From Myxococcales bacterium (GTDB lineage: Bacteria > Myxococcota_A > Polyangia > Nannocystales > Nannocystaceae), in contig JACKDU010000023.1 in NCBI GenBank assembly GCA_020633335.1, positions 1 to 15,077 of the forward strand: a stretch of DNA of 15,077 bases, given 5' to 3'. The notes beneath the pieces were generated by a model. It was not told where the DNA came from. It searched no databases and was given only the letters and a program-made list of their open reading frames with translations. The translations under genes were made by a program, and so were the position numbers. Position 1 is the first letter of the stretch. Every line of letters starts with the position of its first letter. Of this stretch, positions 1 through 6,999 are shown piece by piece.

Positions 1-900
<900 letters not shown>

Positions 901-908
901 TCGACTCC

Positions 909-1835
909 TCAGGGCACGGCCGCCGCGGCGACGCCCGCCCCCTGCGCGTCGAGCCAGGCGCTCGTGTAGTCGGCGATCTCCTGCCAGCGCGGGCCGCCGA
1001 TCAGCCAGTGATCGACCCCCGCGAACTCGTGGTACTCGGTGATCGAGTCGCCCTTTCGATAGCGCCGCCAGGTCTTGCGACCGATCACCGGCGGGACCGC
1101 GTGGTCCTCCCCGCCGCCGATCAGGAGGAGCGGCCCACGCTTCGCCCGGAAGTCGACCTTCCCCTGCGCCTTGGTCGAGGAGCGCCCGACCCGGCGCGAC
1201 TCCGGCCGCGCGTGGGCCTCCCAGAACGCCCGCTGCTCGGCCGCCGGCAGGGTGTTGGTGAACATGTAGGCGAAGCGCTCGAGGTCCATGTCGAGGGGCT
1301 GATCGAGCGAGCCCTTGAGGATCCGGCCGTTGCTCTTGATGAAGGCGTGGTTGAGGGTGAAGACCCCCTTCGGCGGGGCCGCGTCGATCGCCACCGCCGC
1401 GCTCGCGCGCCCCTCGGCGAGGAGGCGCTGGACCACCAGCCCGCCCATCGAGTGGCCGATCAGGATCGGCTCCTCACCGAGGCCGTCGATGATCTTGCGG
1501 TAGTGATCGACGACGTCCTCGAGGTCAAGCGCCGCCAGGCGCTTGTCGGGGTGGGCCGCCCGGGCCTCGGCCGCCGAGCCCTCGTGCTCCGGCCAGGCCG
1601 GCGCCAGGACGGTGTAGCCCTTGGCCTCGAAGTAGCCCTTCCAGGGCGCCCAGGAGGCCGGCGTCACGAACATCCCGTGGACCAGGATCACCGTCCTGGT
1701 CGGCGTCGCCTTCGGCGCGCTGGCAGGCGCGTGGACCATCGAAGTGCCGGCGCAGCCGCTGCTCGCAAACGCGGCGGTGACGAGCGCCAGGTGGATCCCG
1801 CGGGTGAGGAGGACGCGGCGGAGCTTGCTTCGCAT
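909..1835 (-). CDS. Alpha/beta-hydrolase lipoprotein
   Basis: Predicted exported hydrolase of 308 residues. From the ATG at 1835 the N-terminus is MRSKLRR followed by a hydrophobic stretch ending SSGC (Cys28), a plausible though imperfect lipobox. The fold signals are clear: an oxyanion-type LVHGMF near residue 52, the nucleophile elbow GHSMGG (Ser129), an acid in GGGEDHAVPP (Asp244) and a base in GVDHWL (His276), all in the usual order and spacing. Substrate is not evident; such proteins are often called alpha/beta-fold hydrolases or lipases. An in-frame GTG at 1895 would add 20 residues before the basic N-region, so the ATG is preferred, although no clear ribosome binding site precedes it. 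It lies 79 bp downstream of a lipoprotein gene on the same strand, with a hairpin in the gap, so cotranscription is possible but not certain. Confidence 0.85.
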   Translation of the reverse strand: MRSKLRRVLLTRGIHLALVTAAFASSGCAGTSMVHAPASAPKATPTRTVILVHGMFVTPASWAPWKGYFEAKGYTVLAPAWPEHEGSAAEARAAHPDKRLAALDLEDVVDHYRKIIDGLGEEPILIGHSMGGLVVQRLLAEGRASAAVAIDAAPPKGVFTLNHAFIKSNGRILKGSLDQPLDMDLERFAYMFTNTLPAAEQRAFWEAHARPESRRVGRSSTKAQGKVDFRAKRGPLLLIGGGEDHAVPPVIGRKTWRRYRKGDSITEYHEFAGVDHWLIGGPRWQEIADYTSAWLDAQGAGVAAAAVP

Positions 1836-1871
1836 GGGCGCCAGGTTCGTCGACGGGGCGCCGGATGTTAC

Positions 1872-1910
1872 GGGCTCATCCACGCCGACCAACACCTTCC
1901 GTGTGAGCCC
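1872..1910 (-). other. Stem-loop between two lipoprotein genes
   Basis: GGGCTCA at 1872-1878 pairs perfectly with TGAGCCC at 1904-1910. Inside the 25-nt loop CACG and CGTG can pair again. On the minus strand the structure begins 4 nt after the TAG of the upstream lipoprotein gene. There is no T-run after it, so it could be a weak or Rho-assisted terminator, an attenuator, or a 3'-end protecting hairpin. Confidence 0.35.
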
Positions 1911-1914
1911 CCTC

Positions 1915-2940
1915 CTACTCCGCCCCGCGGCCGAGGTAGATCGTCGCCACCCCGGCGCCCTCGAAGGCCATGAAGAGCCCGCCGTAGAGCGAGCCCGCGG
2001 TCAGGTTCTCCTCGTTGTCGGCGATCGCCTCCTCGAGGACGTCTCGGTAGATCTTCGCCGCCTCCTCGCGCGGCGTGCCGAGGCCGACCCCGCGGGCGGT
2101 CTTGTAGGTCGACGGCGCGGCGATCGTGATCCCGGAGACGCTCTGCGGGCCCTTGCGCGTCTCGCTGATCATCTCGAGCTGGAGGCCCTGGTCGTAGCGC
2201 CAGGTCTGGACGAAGCTCCCGGTCGCCCCCTCCTCCCAGATCTTCTCGCGCTTGGTCGGCTCGCCGACCGCGGCGATCACCTCGGCGGCGCTCATCCCCG
2301 GCTTCAGCGGGCCGAGCGACTCGGTCGAGAGGACCTTCTCCATCCGCGCGAGCTCGTCGGCCTCGTCCGCGTCGCCGCCGTCGTCGCGGGCGTCGTCGAC
2401 GTCGCCGCCATCATCGATCCGGCACGCGCCCGCCGAGAGCCAGGCGCCCGGGCGCCGCGAGGCCTCCCAGACCTCCCGCCCGCCGAGCGCGTCGCCGGGG
2501 TGCGCCGCCGAGATGTCGATGCAGCCGCGGGAGAGCGATCCGGCGACGATCCCCCGACCGCCGCGTTTGACCCGCTTCTGGAGGGCGCGGCACTCCGACT
2601 CGCTCGATCGGCAGGCGGTCAGCGGCTCCGCGGCATCGCCTGCCGTACGCGCGTAGCAGAGGCACCACCAGGTCTTGGCCGCGGCGTTCGGGTCCGCGTC
2701 GACGTCCGCCGCGATGTTCACGGGCGTCGTCGGCTCGCCGACCTCGGGGCTCGATGGAGCCGCGCCCTCACTCCCTGCCGACGCTGCGATCACGCCCTCG
2801 GCCTTCATCGGCGCGGCCACCGCGACCTCGGGCGAGGCCCCGCCCGTCTGCGGCGCGGGCTCCTTCGCCGAGGTGCACGCACCGAGAGCGAGCGCCGGCA
2901 AGGCGCGGAGGAGGTTGATGGCGACGTCACGTACGGGCAT
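1915..2940 (-). CDS. Lipoprotein with acidic linker and SmpA-like C-terminal repeat
   Basis: Predicted lipoprotein of 341 residues; I do not recognise a named family. The start is well supported: the ATG is preceded by GGAGGA at good spacing. The signal peptide ends LALGAC, a standard lipobox with Cys22. An Ala/Glu/Pro-rich spacer follows, then a segment with several Cys residues (about 85-150), a short Asp-rich stretch near DDGGDVDDARDDGGDADEAD, and a C-terminal domain of about 140 residues. That domain has two similar openings, GPLKPGMSAAEVIAAVGEP and GVGLGTPREEAAKIY. Both resemble the Lx.GMs..eV...G.P motif of SmpA/BamE-like and related small lipoprotein domains, so this may be a tandem of such modules. 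A role as a periplasmic binding or assembly accessory is possible but unproven. It lies between two minus-strand genes, with a double hairpin upstream that probably separates it from the NmrA-like gene. Confidence 0.85.
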   Translation of the reverse strand: MPVRDVAINLLRALPALALGACTSAKEPAPQTGGASPEVAVAAPMKAEGVIAASAGSEGAAPSSPEVGEPTTPVNIAADVDADPNAAAKTWWCLCYARTAGDAAEPLTACRSSESECRALQKRVKRGGRGIVAGSLSRGCIDISAAHPGDALGGREVWEASRRPGAWLSAGACRIDDGGDVDDARDDGGDADEADELARMEKVLSTESLGPLKPGMSAAEVIAAVGEPTKREKIWEEGATGSFVQTWRYDQGLQLEMISETRKGPQSVSGITIAAPSTYKTARGVGLGTPREEAAKIYRDVLEEAIADNEENLTAGSLYGGLFMAFEGAGVATIYLGRGAE

Positions 2941-2968
2941 CGAGCGATCCTCCCCCCCAAGAGCCCCG

Positions 2969-2998
2969 CTGCCAAGGCGATTTCGATCGCCAAGGCAG
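2969..2998 (-). terminator. Hairpin with symmetric internal loop, 28 nt before a start codon
   Basis: CTGCC/GGCAG and GGCGAT/ATCGCC form an 11-bp stem interrupted by one symmetric two-base internal loop and closed by a four-base loop (TTCG on the plus strand, CGAA on the minus). It lies 68 nt after the stop of the NmrA-like gene and 28 nt before the lipoprotein ATG at 2940. No T-run follows on the minus strand, so terminator is the favoured reading but a 5'-UTR element of the lipoprotein gene is a real alternative. Confidence 0.45.
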
Positions 2999-3015
2999 AC
3001 GACAAGACAACGCGA

Positions 3016-3033
3016 GCGCGTCGACCGACGCGC
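3016..3033 (-). terminator. GC hairpin downstream of the NmrA-like gene
   Basis: GCGCGTC at 3016-3022 pairs with GACGCGC at 3027-3033 across a four-base GACC loop: a perfect 7-bp GC-rich stem. It lies 33 nt after the TGA of the NmrA-like gene, where a terminator is expected, and is the first of two hairpins in this 126-bp spacer. It has no T-run, which is common in very GC-rich genomes. Confidence 0.45.
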
Positions 3034-3066
3034 CCGCGCGAAGCTCCTCCGAGACGAGGCCGCGGC

Positions 3067-3978
3067 TCAGGACGCCGAGCCCGAGGCCGGCAGGTTGGCC
3101 CCGAGCCAGCTCACCAGATCGGTCGCCGGCCGGGTCGCCACCGAGCGCGCGAGGGCGATCTTCGCCTCGGCGTCCGGGCCCATGTACGTGTGCGCCTGGA
3201 AGTAGCCGAGCATCTCCGCGATCTCACCGGCGCCGGGGAAGAAGTTCGCAAAGACCGCGGCCGGCACCTGGCGATAGCCGACCTCCTGCCCCTGCGTGCG
3301 GTAGGCCGCGGCCACGTCGTCAAAGCTCACCAGGGAGCCGCAGAGCGAGAGGATCTCCCCGTGACCGACCTTCTCCGGGTTGGCGAAGGCGCCGGCGACG
3401 ACGCTCCCGAGCTCGTCGATGTCGCCCATGTGCACGCAGCGGACGCTCGGATCGAGGGGCAGCACCCACGCCCGCGAGCCGTCCTCCTGGGGCATCGGCC
3501 CCATCATCGTCAGGAGGTTCTGGAAGTAGAAGGGCGCCTCGACGAAGGTGTGGTGGGGGAAGCCCGCGGCGCTGACGATCGCGTTGGCCTGGGCCTTCTC
3601 GGTGAAGTGCGGGACCTCGAACTTGCCGCCGCTGATCGCCTCGACGTTCGGCAAGGTCGACCAGATGAAGTGATCGACCCCGGCCGCCCGCGCCGCCTCG
3701 ACCGCGGCCCTGCACTGCTCGATCTCGCCGTGGTGGTGCTCCCAGAAGTTGGTCACGACGAAGACCCCGTGGGCGCCGGCGAAGGCCTCCGCGAGGGTCT
3801 CGGGGCGCGTCAAGTCGGCGCCCACGACCTCGTCGGCGAGCCCCGGGTGGCGCTCCGGGTGGCGGGTCAGCGCCCGCACGCGAAAGATCCCCTGCTCCTG
3901 GAGAGCACGGACCACGCCGCCCCCCTGCCGTCCGGTCGCCCCGACCACCGCGATGGTCTTCTTGTTCTGGTTCGTCAT
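3067..3978 (-). CDS. NmrA-like NAD(P)-binding protein (atypical SDR)
   Basis: Cytoplasmic Rossmann-fold protein of 303 residues. The start is set by AGGAG six bases before the ATG at 3978; an upstream GTG frame extension has a non-conserved Arg-rich N-terminus and is rejected. The dinucleotide-binding loop is VVGATGRQGGG (residues 11-21), and Arg39 after the second beta strand (ALTRHPE) is the kind of residue that favours NADP. Strand 4 reads GVFVVTNFWEH, and HFIWSTLPNV follows, as in NmrA/HSCARG-type proteins. The classical YxxxK catalytic pair is not evident. Members of this family act either as redox-sensing regulators or as quinone or isoflavone-type reductases, and sequence alone does not decide which. 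The gene stands alone, divergent from the two-TM protein gene, with an operator-like repeat over its likely promoter, which suggests inducible expression. Confidence 0.88.
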   Translation of the reverse strand: MTNQNKKTIAVVGATGRQGGGVVRALQEQGIFRVRALTRHPERHPGLADEVVGADLTRPETLAEAFAGAHGVFVVTNFWEHHHGEIEQCRAAVEAARAAGVDHFIWSTLPNVEAISGGKFEVPHFTEKAQANAIVSAAGFPHHTFVEAPFYFQNLLTMMGPMPQEDGSRAWVLPLDPSVRCVHMGDIDELGSVVAGAFANPEKVGHGEILSLCGSLVSFDDVAAAYRTQGQEVGYRQVPAAVFANFFPGAGEIAEMLGYFQAHTYMGPDAEAKIALARSVATRPATDLVSWLGANLPASGSAS

Positions 3979-4016
3979 TGTTCGCTCCTGCGAGGGGTCC
4001 GCTCCGACCCGCCTCG

Positions 4017-4035
4017 ACGCGTACGATACGCGTAC
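4017..4035 (-). promoter_or_regulatory. Operator-like repeat over a putative -10 box
   Basis: ACGCGTAC occurs at 4017-4024 and again at 4028-4035, an exact 8-bp direct repeat with an 11-bp period, so both copies face the same side of the helix. The same region also has a GTACG/CGTAC inverted repeat (4021-4025 and 4031-4035). On the minus strand a TATCGT box (4023-4028) falls between and over the copies, about 44 nt before the ATG of the NmrA-like gene. This is the layout of a repressor site on a promoter. The regulator is unknown. Confidence 0.45.
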
Positions 4036-4181
4036 TCGGCCGCGAGCTGACGGACTTCGGACCACCTCGCGATCTCCCCATCGCTCACCGGCCTTCGCCT
4101 CCAGCCTCCGGCCCTCGCCCGAGAACGCCCCTCAGCTCGAGCCCGAGCGCCCGCGCCGGCCCGCACGCCCGCCACGCTCGC

Positions 4182-4190
4182 TGCTATCGT
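4182..4190 (+). promoter_or_regulatory. Putative extended -10 box (TGCTATCGT)
   Basis: TGCTATCGT has the TGnTAnnnT form of an extended -10 element and ends 25 nt before the ATG at 4216. No convincing -35 was found. Similar boxes precede other genes in this window, which is the main reason for listing it. Confidence 0.3.
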
Positions 4191-4215
4191 CAAGGACGGC
4201 GATGCGGAGGGATCG

Positions 4216-5199
4216 ATGGTCGTTGTGATCGCGCTCATGCTCCTGGCGATCATCATCGCCGATCTGGTGGCGATCGCCCGCCACCGACCGCCCGAGGAAT
4301 TCACGATCACCCGCACCGAGGTGGGCGATCCGTGGATCGTCGGCCTCTACCCGCCGGAGTACTCCGCCGACAAGCACGGCGACGAGCCCCGCTCGCCCTG
4401 GGCGATGCAGCCGCGCCACGCCGCCCTCGCCCGCGATGAGCCGCTCGCCGACGCCGACCTCGACGCCCTGGTGATCGACGCCGCCTTCGCGCTCGAGTTC
4501 CGCGCCCGCCGGGTCTTCGCCGACCGGCAATTCCGCGGGATCCTCCGCGGCCGCCACACGATCGTCTGGAGCTACGAGGGCGGCGCCCGGATCCGCCGGA
4601 TCCTCGAGCGCCGCCGCGAGCCCTCGCCCGAGGCCCGCGCCCACCTCGACCGCGCGCTCGCCTGGTGGGGCGCCGCCCGGCGGGCGGGGAGCCGGATCTA
4701 CGAGTGGGACCGCCCGGGCTACGACGACGTCACCAGCGCCTTCGACGGGCTCGAGGGCTTCGCCGCGGAGGCGATCGCGATCGACACCGACGCGCACGGC
4801 GTCGAGGTTCGGAGCTGGGAAGAGACCCGGCGCCCGGCCGACCCCGGCGTACCGGCCTCCCGGATCCTTCGACTCGTCCTCGCGCTCGCGGGGCTGATCC
4901 TCGTCGTCGCATTCGGCGGCACCTTCCCCGGGCGCGCCCGCCCTGCGCCGCCATCAAAGAGCTGCGCCGAGCAGCGTGGCGAGATCCTCCGCGACATCGA
5001 CAAGCTCAGTGCCCGGAGCCCGAGCTCCGCGCCCGCGCTCGCCGAGGTCCGGGCGCTCGTTGAGGCCGGTGAGGTTGACCGCGCGAACGCGGCTTGGAAG
5101 GCCGCCCGCGGCGAGGAGCCGGCCGAGGTGCTCCTCGACACCAAGCTCTTCCTGCTCAGCGTGTGCGCGCCCGGGGCCGAGGCGATAGACTCCGGGTGA
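4216..5199 (+). CDS. Two-TM protein of unknown function
   Basis: Protein of 327 residues that I do not recognise. GGAGGG four bases before the ATG supports the start. A membrane segment of about 20 residues begins right after the initiator (VVVIALMLLAIIIADLVAIA), with no basic n-region before it. A domain of about 190 residues follows, rich in Arg, Asp and Trp, with GDPWIVGLYPPEY near its start and WGAARRAGSRIYEWDRPGYDD in the middle. A second TM segment spans about residues 217-236 (LRLVLALAGLILVVAFGG). The tail of about 90 residues contains CAEQRGEILRDIDKL, then a helix-rich stretch with two Cys. The TGA shares its A with the ATG of the next gene (TGATG), so the two are probably translationally coupled and may work together at the cell envelope. 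No enzymatic motif is visible. Confidence 0.8.
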   Translation: MVVVIALMLLAIIIADLVAIARHRPPEEFTITRTEVGDPWIVGLYPPEYSADKHGDEPRSPWAMQPRHAALARDEPLADADLDALVIDAAFALEFRARRVFADRQFRGILRGRHTIVWSYEGGARIRRILERRREPSPEARAHLDRALAWWGAARRAGSRIYEWDRPGYDDVTSAFDGLEGFAAEAIAIDTDAHGVEVRSWEETRRPADPGVPASRILRLVLALAGLILVVAFGGTFPGRARPAPPSKSCAEQRGEILRDIDKLSARSPSSAPALAEVRALVEAGEVDRANAAWKAARGEEPAEVLLDTKLFLLSVCAPGAEAIDSG

Positions 5200-6107
5200 T
5201 GCGATGGACGATCCCCGCCGGCGCCTTCGCGCTCCTCCTCGCGGCCTGCGCGGGCGGAAAGGACGCGAGCGATGCGACGGGCGCGACGGGCACGACGTCG
5301 TCCGCGGGCTCGACCAGCGAGGGCAGCGGGTCGACCAGCGGAAACGAGGTGACGTCCACCTCGACGGAGGCGACGTCGACGTCCGGCTCGGCGTCCACCA
5401 CCGGCTCCCCCTCGACCTCATCCTCGTCGACCACCGACGCGACGAGCACCACCGGCGGCGATGCTTGCGATCCATTCAAGCAGGATTGCCCGCCCGGCGA
5501 GAAGTGCACTGCATGGGCGCCCGACGGGTCGCCAGATCCGTATGCAAACAAGTGCTTGCCTGTCGACCCGAATCCAAAACAAGCCGGCGAATCCTGCGAA
5601 GCCGCAGGCAAAGGGACAGGAATCGACGACTGCGACGTTGGCATGTATTGCTGGTACAGTGCGTTCTGGGAGGCCGGATACTGCGTCGAATTCTGCAAGG
5701 GTTCCGATGAAGATCCAGAGTGCCCCGACGGGACGTTCTGCGAAATCCCTGCCGACGCCGTGATGCCACTCTGCCGGCCGACATGCGAACCACTCATGCC
5801 GGGAGATTGCCCTGAGAATCAGACTTGCGTCCAAGCGGCAACGGAGACCTTCTTGTGCAAATGGCTCAGCGGCCTTGGTGGCGACGGCGAGGCCTGCGAC
5901 TCCTTGACCAGTTGTCTGTCAGGAATATGCAAAGACTCGGACTCGTTGCCGATGTGCGGATCGGGACAATGCTGCACATCGTACTGCGACCTCAATGAGC
6001 CCAACACCTGCCCGCAGGCAGACCTCGGAGCCGAGTGTGTCTCACTCTTTGGCTTTGAGCCGCCCCCCGGCAAGGAGAACATCGGCTTCTGCGGAATCCC
6101 GAAGTGA
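5199..6107 (+). CDS. Cys-rich lipoprotein with Ser/Thr spacer
   Basis: Predicted lipoprotein of 302 residues. The start at 5199 gives MRWTIPAG, a hydrophobic core and lipobox LLAAC (Cys17), and overlaps the previous stop by one base; longer in-frame starts would put Arg-rich sequence before the signal and are rejected. Residues 22-85 are almost only Ser, Thr, Gly, Glu and Asp, a flexible wall or surface spacer. From residue 88 to the end the protein has 26 cysteines in EGF-like spacing (CDPFKQDCPPGEKC, CDVGMYCW, CPDGTFCE, GSGQCCTSYC), implying a disulphide-rich extracellular domain. This architecture recurs in Nannocystis-type genomes, where function is unknown. Base composition falls sharply at the spacer/domain junction (about 5460). 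A short box TAGACT lies 7 nt before the ATG and could be an internal promoter. Confidence 0.88.
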   Translation: MRWTIPAGAFALLLAACAGGKDASDATGATGTTSSAGSTSEGSGSTSGNEVTSTSTEATSTSGSASTTGSPSTSSSSTTDATSTTGGDACDPFKQDCPPGEKCTAWAPDGSPDPYANKCLPVDPNPKQAGESCEAAGKGTGIDDCDVGMYCWYSAFWEAGYCVEFCKGSDEDPECPDGTFCEIPADAVMPLCRPTCEPLMPGDCPENQTCVQAATETFLCKWLSGLGGDGEACDSLTSCLSGICKDSDSLPMCGSGQCCTSYCDLNEPNTCPQADLGAECVSLFGFEPPPGKENIGFCGIPK

Positions 6108-6114
6108 CCCGCGC

Positions 6115-6134
6115 CCGCGCGACCCACCGCGCGG
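6115..6134. terminator. Bidirectional GC hairpin between convergent genes
   Basis: CCGCGCG at 6115-6121 pairs perfectly with CGCGCGG at 6128-6134 around a six-base loop (ACCCAC). It starts 8 nt after the plus-strand lipoprotein stop and lies 31 nt beyond the minus-strand stop, in a 58-bp convergent gap, where one hairpin could serve both transcripts. No T-run is present on either side. Confidence 0.45.
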
Positions 6135-6165
6135 ACCCAGAGCCCCGCCCGGGCGCGCCGCCTGC

Positions 6166-6933
6166 CTACCCGCGGCCGCCAAGATTCCCGAGGTAGAGCA
6201 TGATCCCCCCGGTCACGCTCGCGCCGCCGTCGAGCCCGCGGGCGTGGGTCGGTGACTGACCGCCGATCTCGAAGGTGAAGGTCGTCCGCGGCGAGATCAC
6301 GATCTCGAGGCCGAAGTGGCCGCCGCCGCCGATCCCCGAGCGCGCGGTGGTGTCCCCTTCGGGGATCAGCGGCCGCGTCGTCGCCCAGGCGCCGCCGCCC
6401 CCGTAGGCGCGGAGGAGGCCGAGGAAGACCGGCGTCCGCCCAAAGATCTCGAGCCCGCCGCCGAAGACCGGATCGAGGCCCTGGCCGGGCCCGTAGACCG
6501 CGAGGCCCCGCACCCGGAGGCCGAAGAACTGCCCGACCCGCTTGCCGAAGGGGATCGAGACCTTGAGCGACTGGCCGAAGCCGCTGCCCCAGAGGCCCTG
6601 ATCGAAGCCGACGCCGACGCCCCGGAGGTTGCGGTTGATCCGATCGATGTAGCGCTCGTCGAAGAAGCGCGGGCCGAGGATCGGCGCCGGACCGGGGAGG
6701 CCGCGGGCGCTCGTGGGCGCCGGGTCGGGGGTGCTCGTCGCCGTCACCGACGGGACCGGGGCGGACGGGGCAGCCGGGGCGACCGGCGGAGCCGGCGAGG
6801 CCGGCGACTCCGGCGACGACGGTGCGGTCGGTGCGGTCGGTGAAGTCGGCGCGACCGGAGCGGCCTGCGCGAGGGCGAGGAGCGCGAGGAGCGGGGTGAT
6901 CACGCCGCCATGCTCGCACACGAGCGCGTCCAC
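6166..6933 (-). CDS. Small outer-membrane barrel-like protein with Pro/Ala linker
   Basis: Predicted exported protein of up to 255 residues; the start is uncertain. GTG codons at 6933, 6921 and 6903 are all in frame and none has a good ribosome binding site. The hydrophobic stretch ITPLLALLALAQA, ending at a likely signal peptidase I site, follows directly after the last one. A linker of about 45 residues made of Pro, Ala, Ser, Thr and Val comes next. From about residue 85 the protein alternates Gly, aromatic and polar residues (GLRVRGLAVYGPGQGLDPVF, GRTPVFLGLLRAYGGGGAWA, GGGHFGLEIVISPRTTFTF) and ends in GGIMLYLGNLG, as expected of short beta-hairpins in an outer-membrane barrel. About 170 residues could form 8 strands. 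It lies 66 bp downstream of the GH18 gene, on the same strand and in the same frame, so the two are probably cotranscribed. Confidence 0.7.
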   Translation of the reverse strand: MDALVCEHGGVITPLLALLALAQAAPVAPTSPTAPTAPSSPESPASPAPPVAPAAPSAPVPSVTATSTPDPAPTSARGLPGPAPILGPRFFDERYIDRINRNLRGVGVGFDQGLWGSGFGQSLKVSIPFGKRVGQFFGLRVRGLAVYGPGQGLDPVFGGGLEIFGRTPVFLGLLRAYGGGGAWATTRPLIPEGDTTARSGIGGGGHFGLEIVISPRTTFTFEIGGQSPTHARGLDGGASVTGGIMLYLGNLGGRG

Positions 6934-6999
6934 CTGGAGTGCCAGCCGACGCGCTCGATCTGCGCGCCCGCGCAGCGCCCGCGCCGATCGCCGCGCCCC

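Noticed and set aside
1744..4050. Plus-strand open frame of 768 codons.
   Set aside because: It runs opposite two well-supported minus-strand genes (NADP-binding motif, lipobox, good ribosome binding sites). Its translation is Arg/Gly/Pro/Ala/Leu-rich with no domain, as expected for an antisense frame in very GC-rich DNA.
3979..4065. Upstream extension of the NmrA-like gene by 29 codons.
   Set aside because: The ATG at 3978 has AGGAG at ideal spacing and starts six residues before the first Rossmann strand; the extension is Arg/Ser-rich and overlaps the promoter-like repeat.
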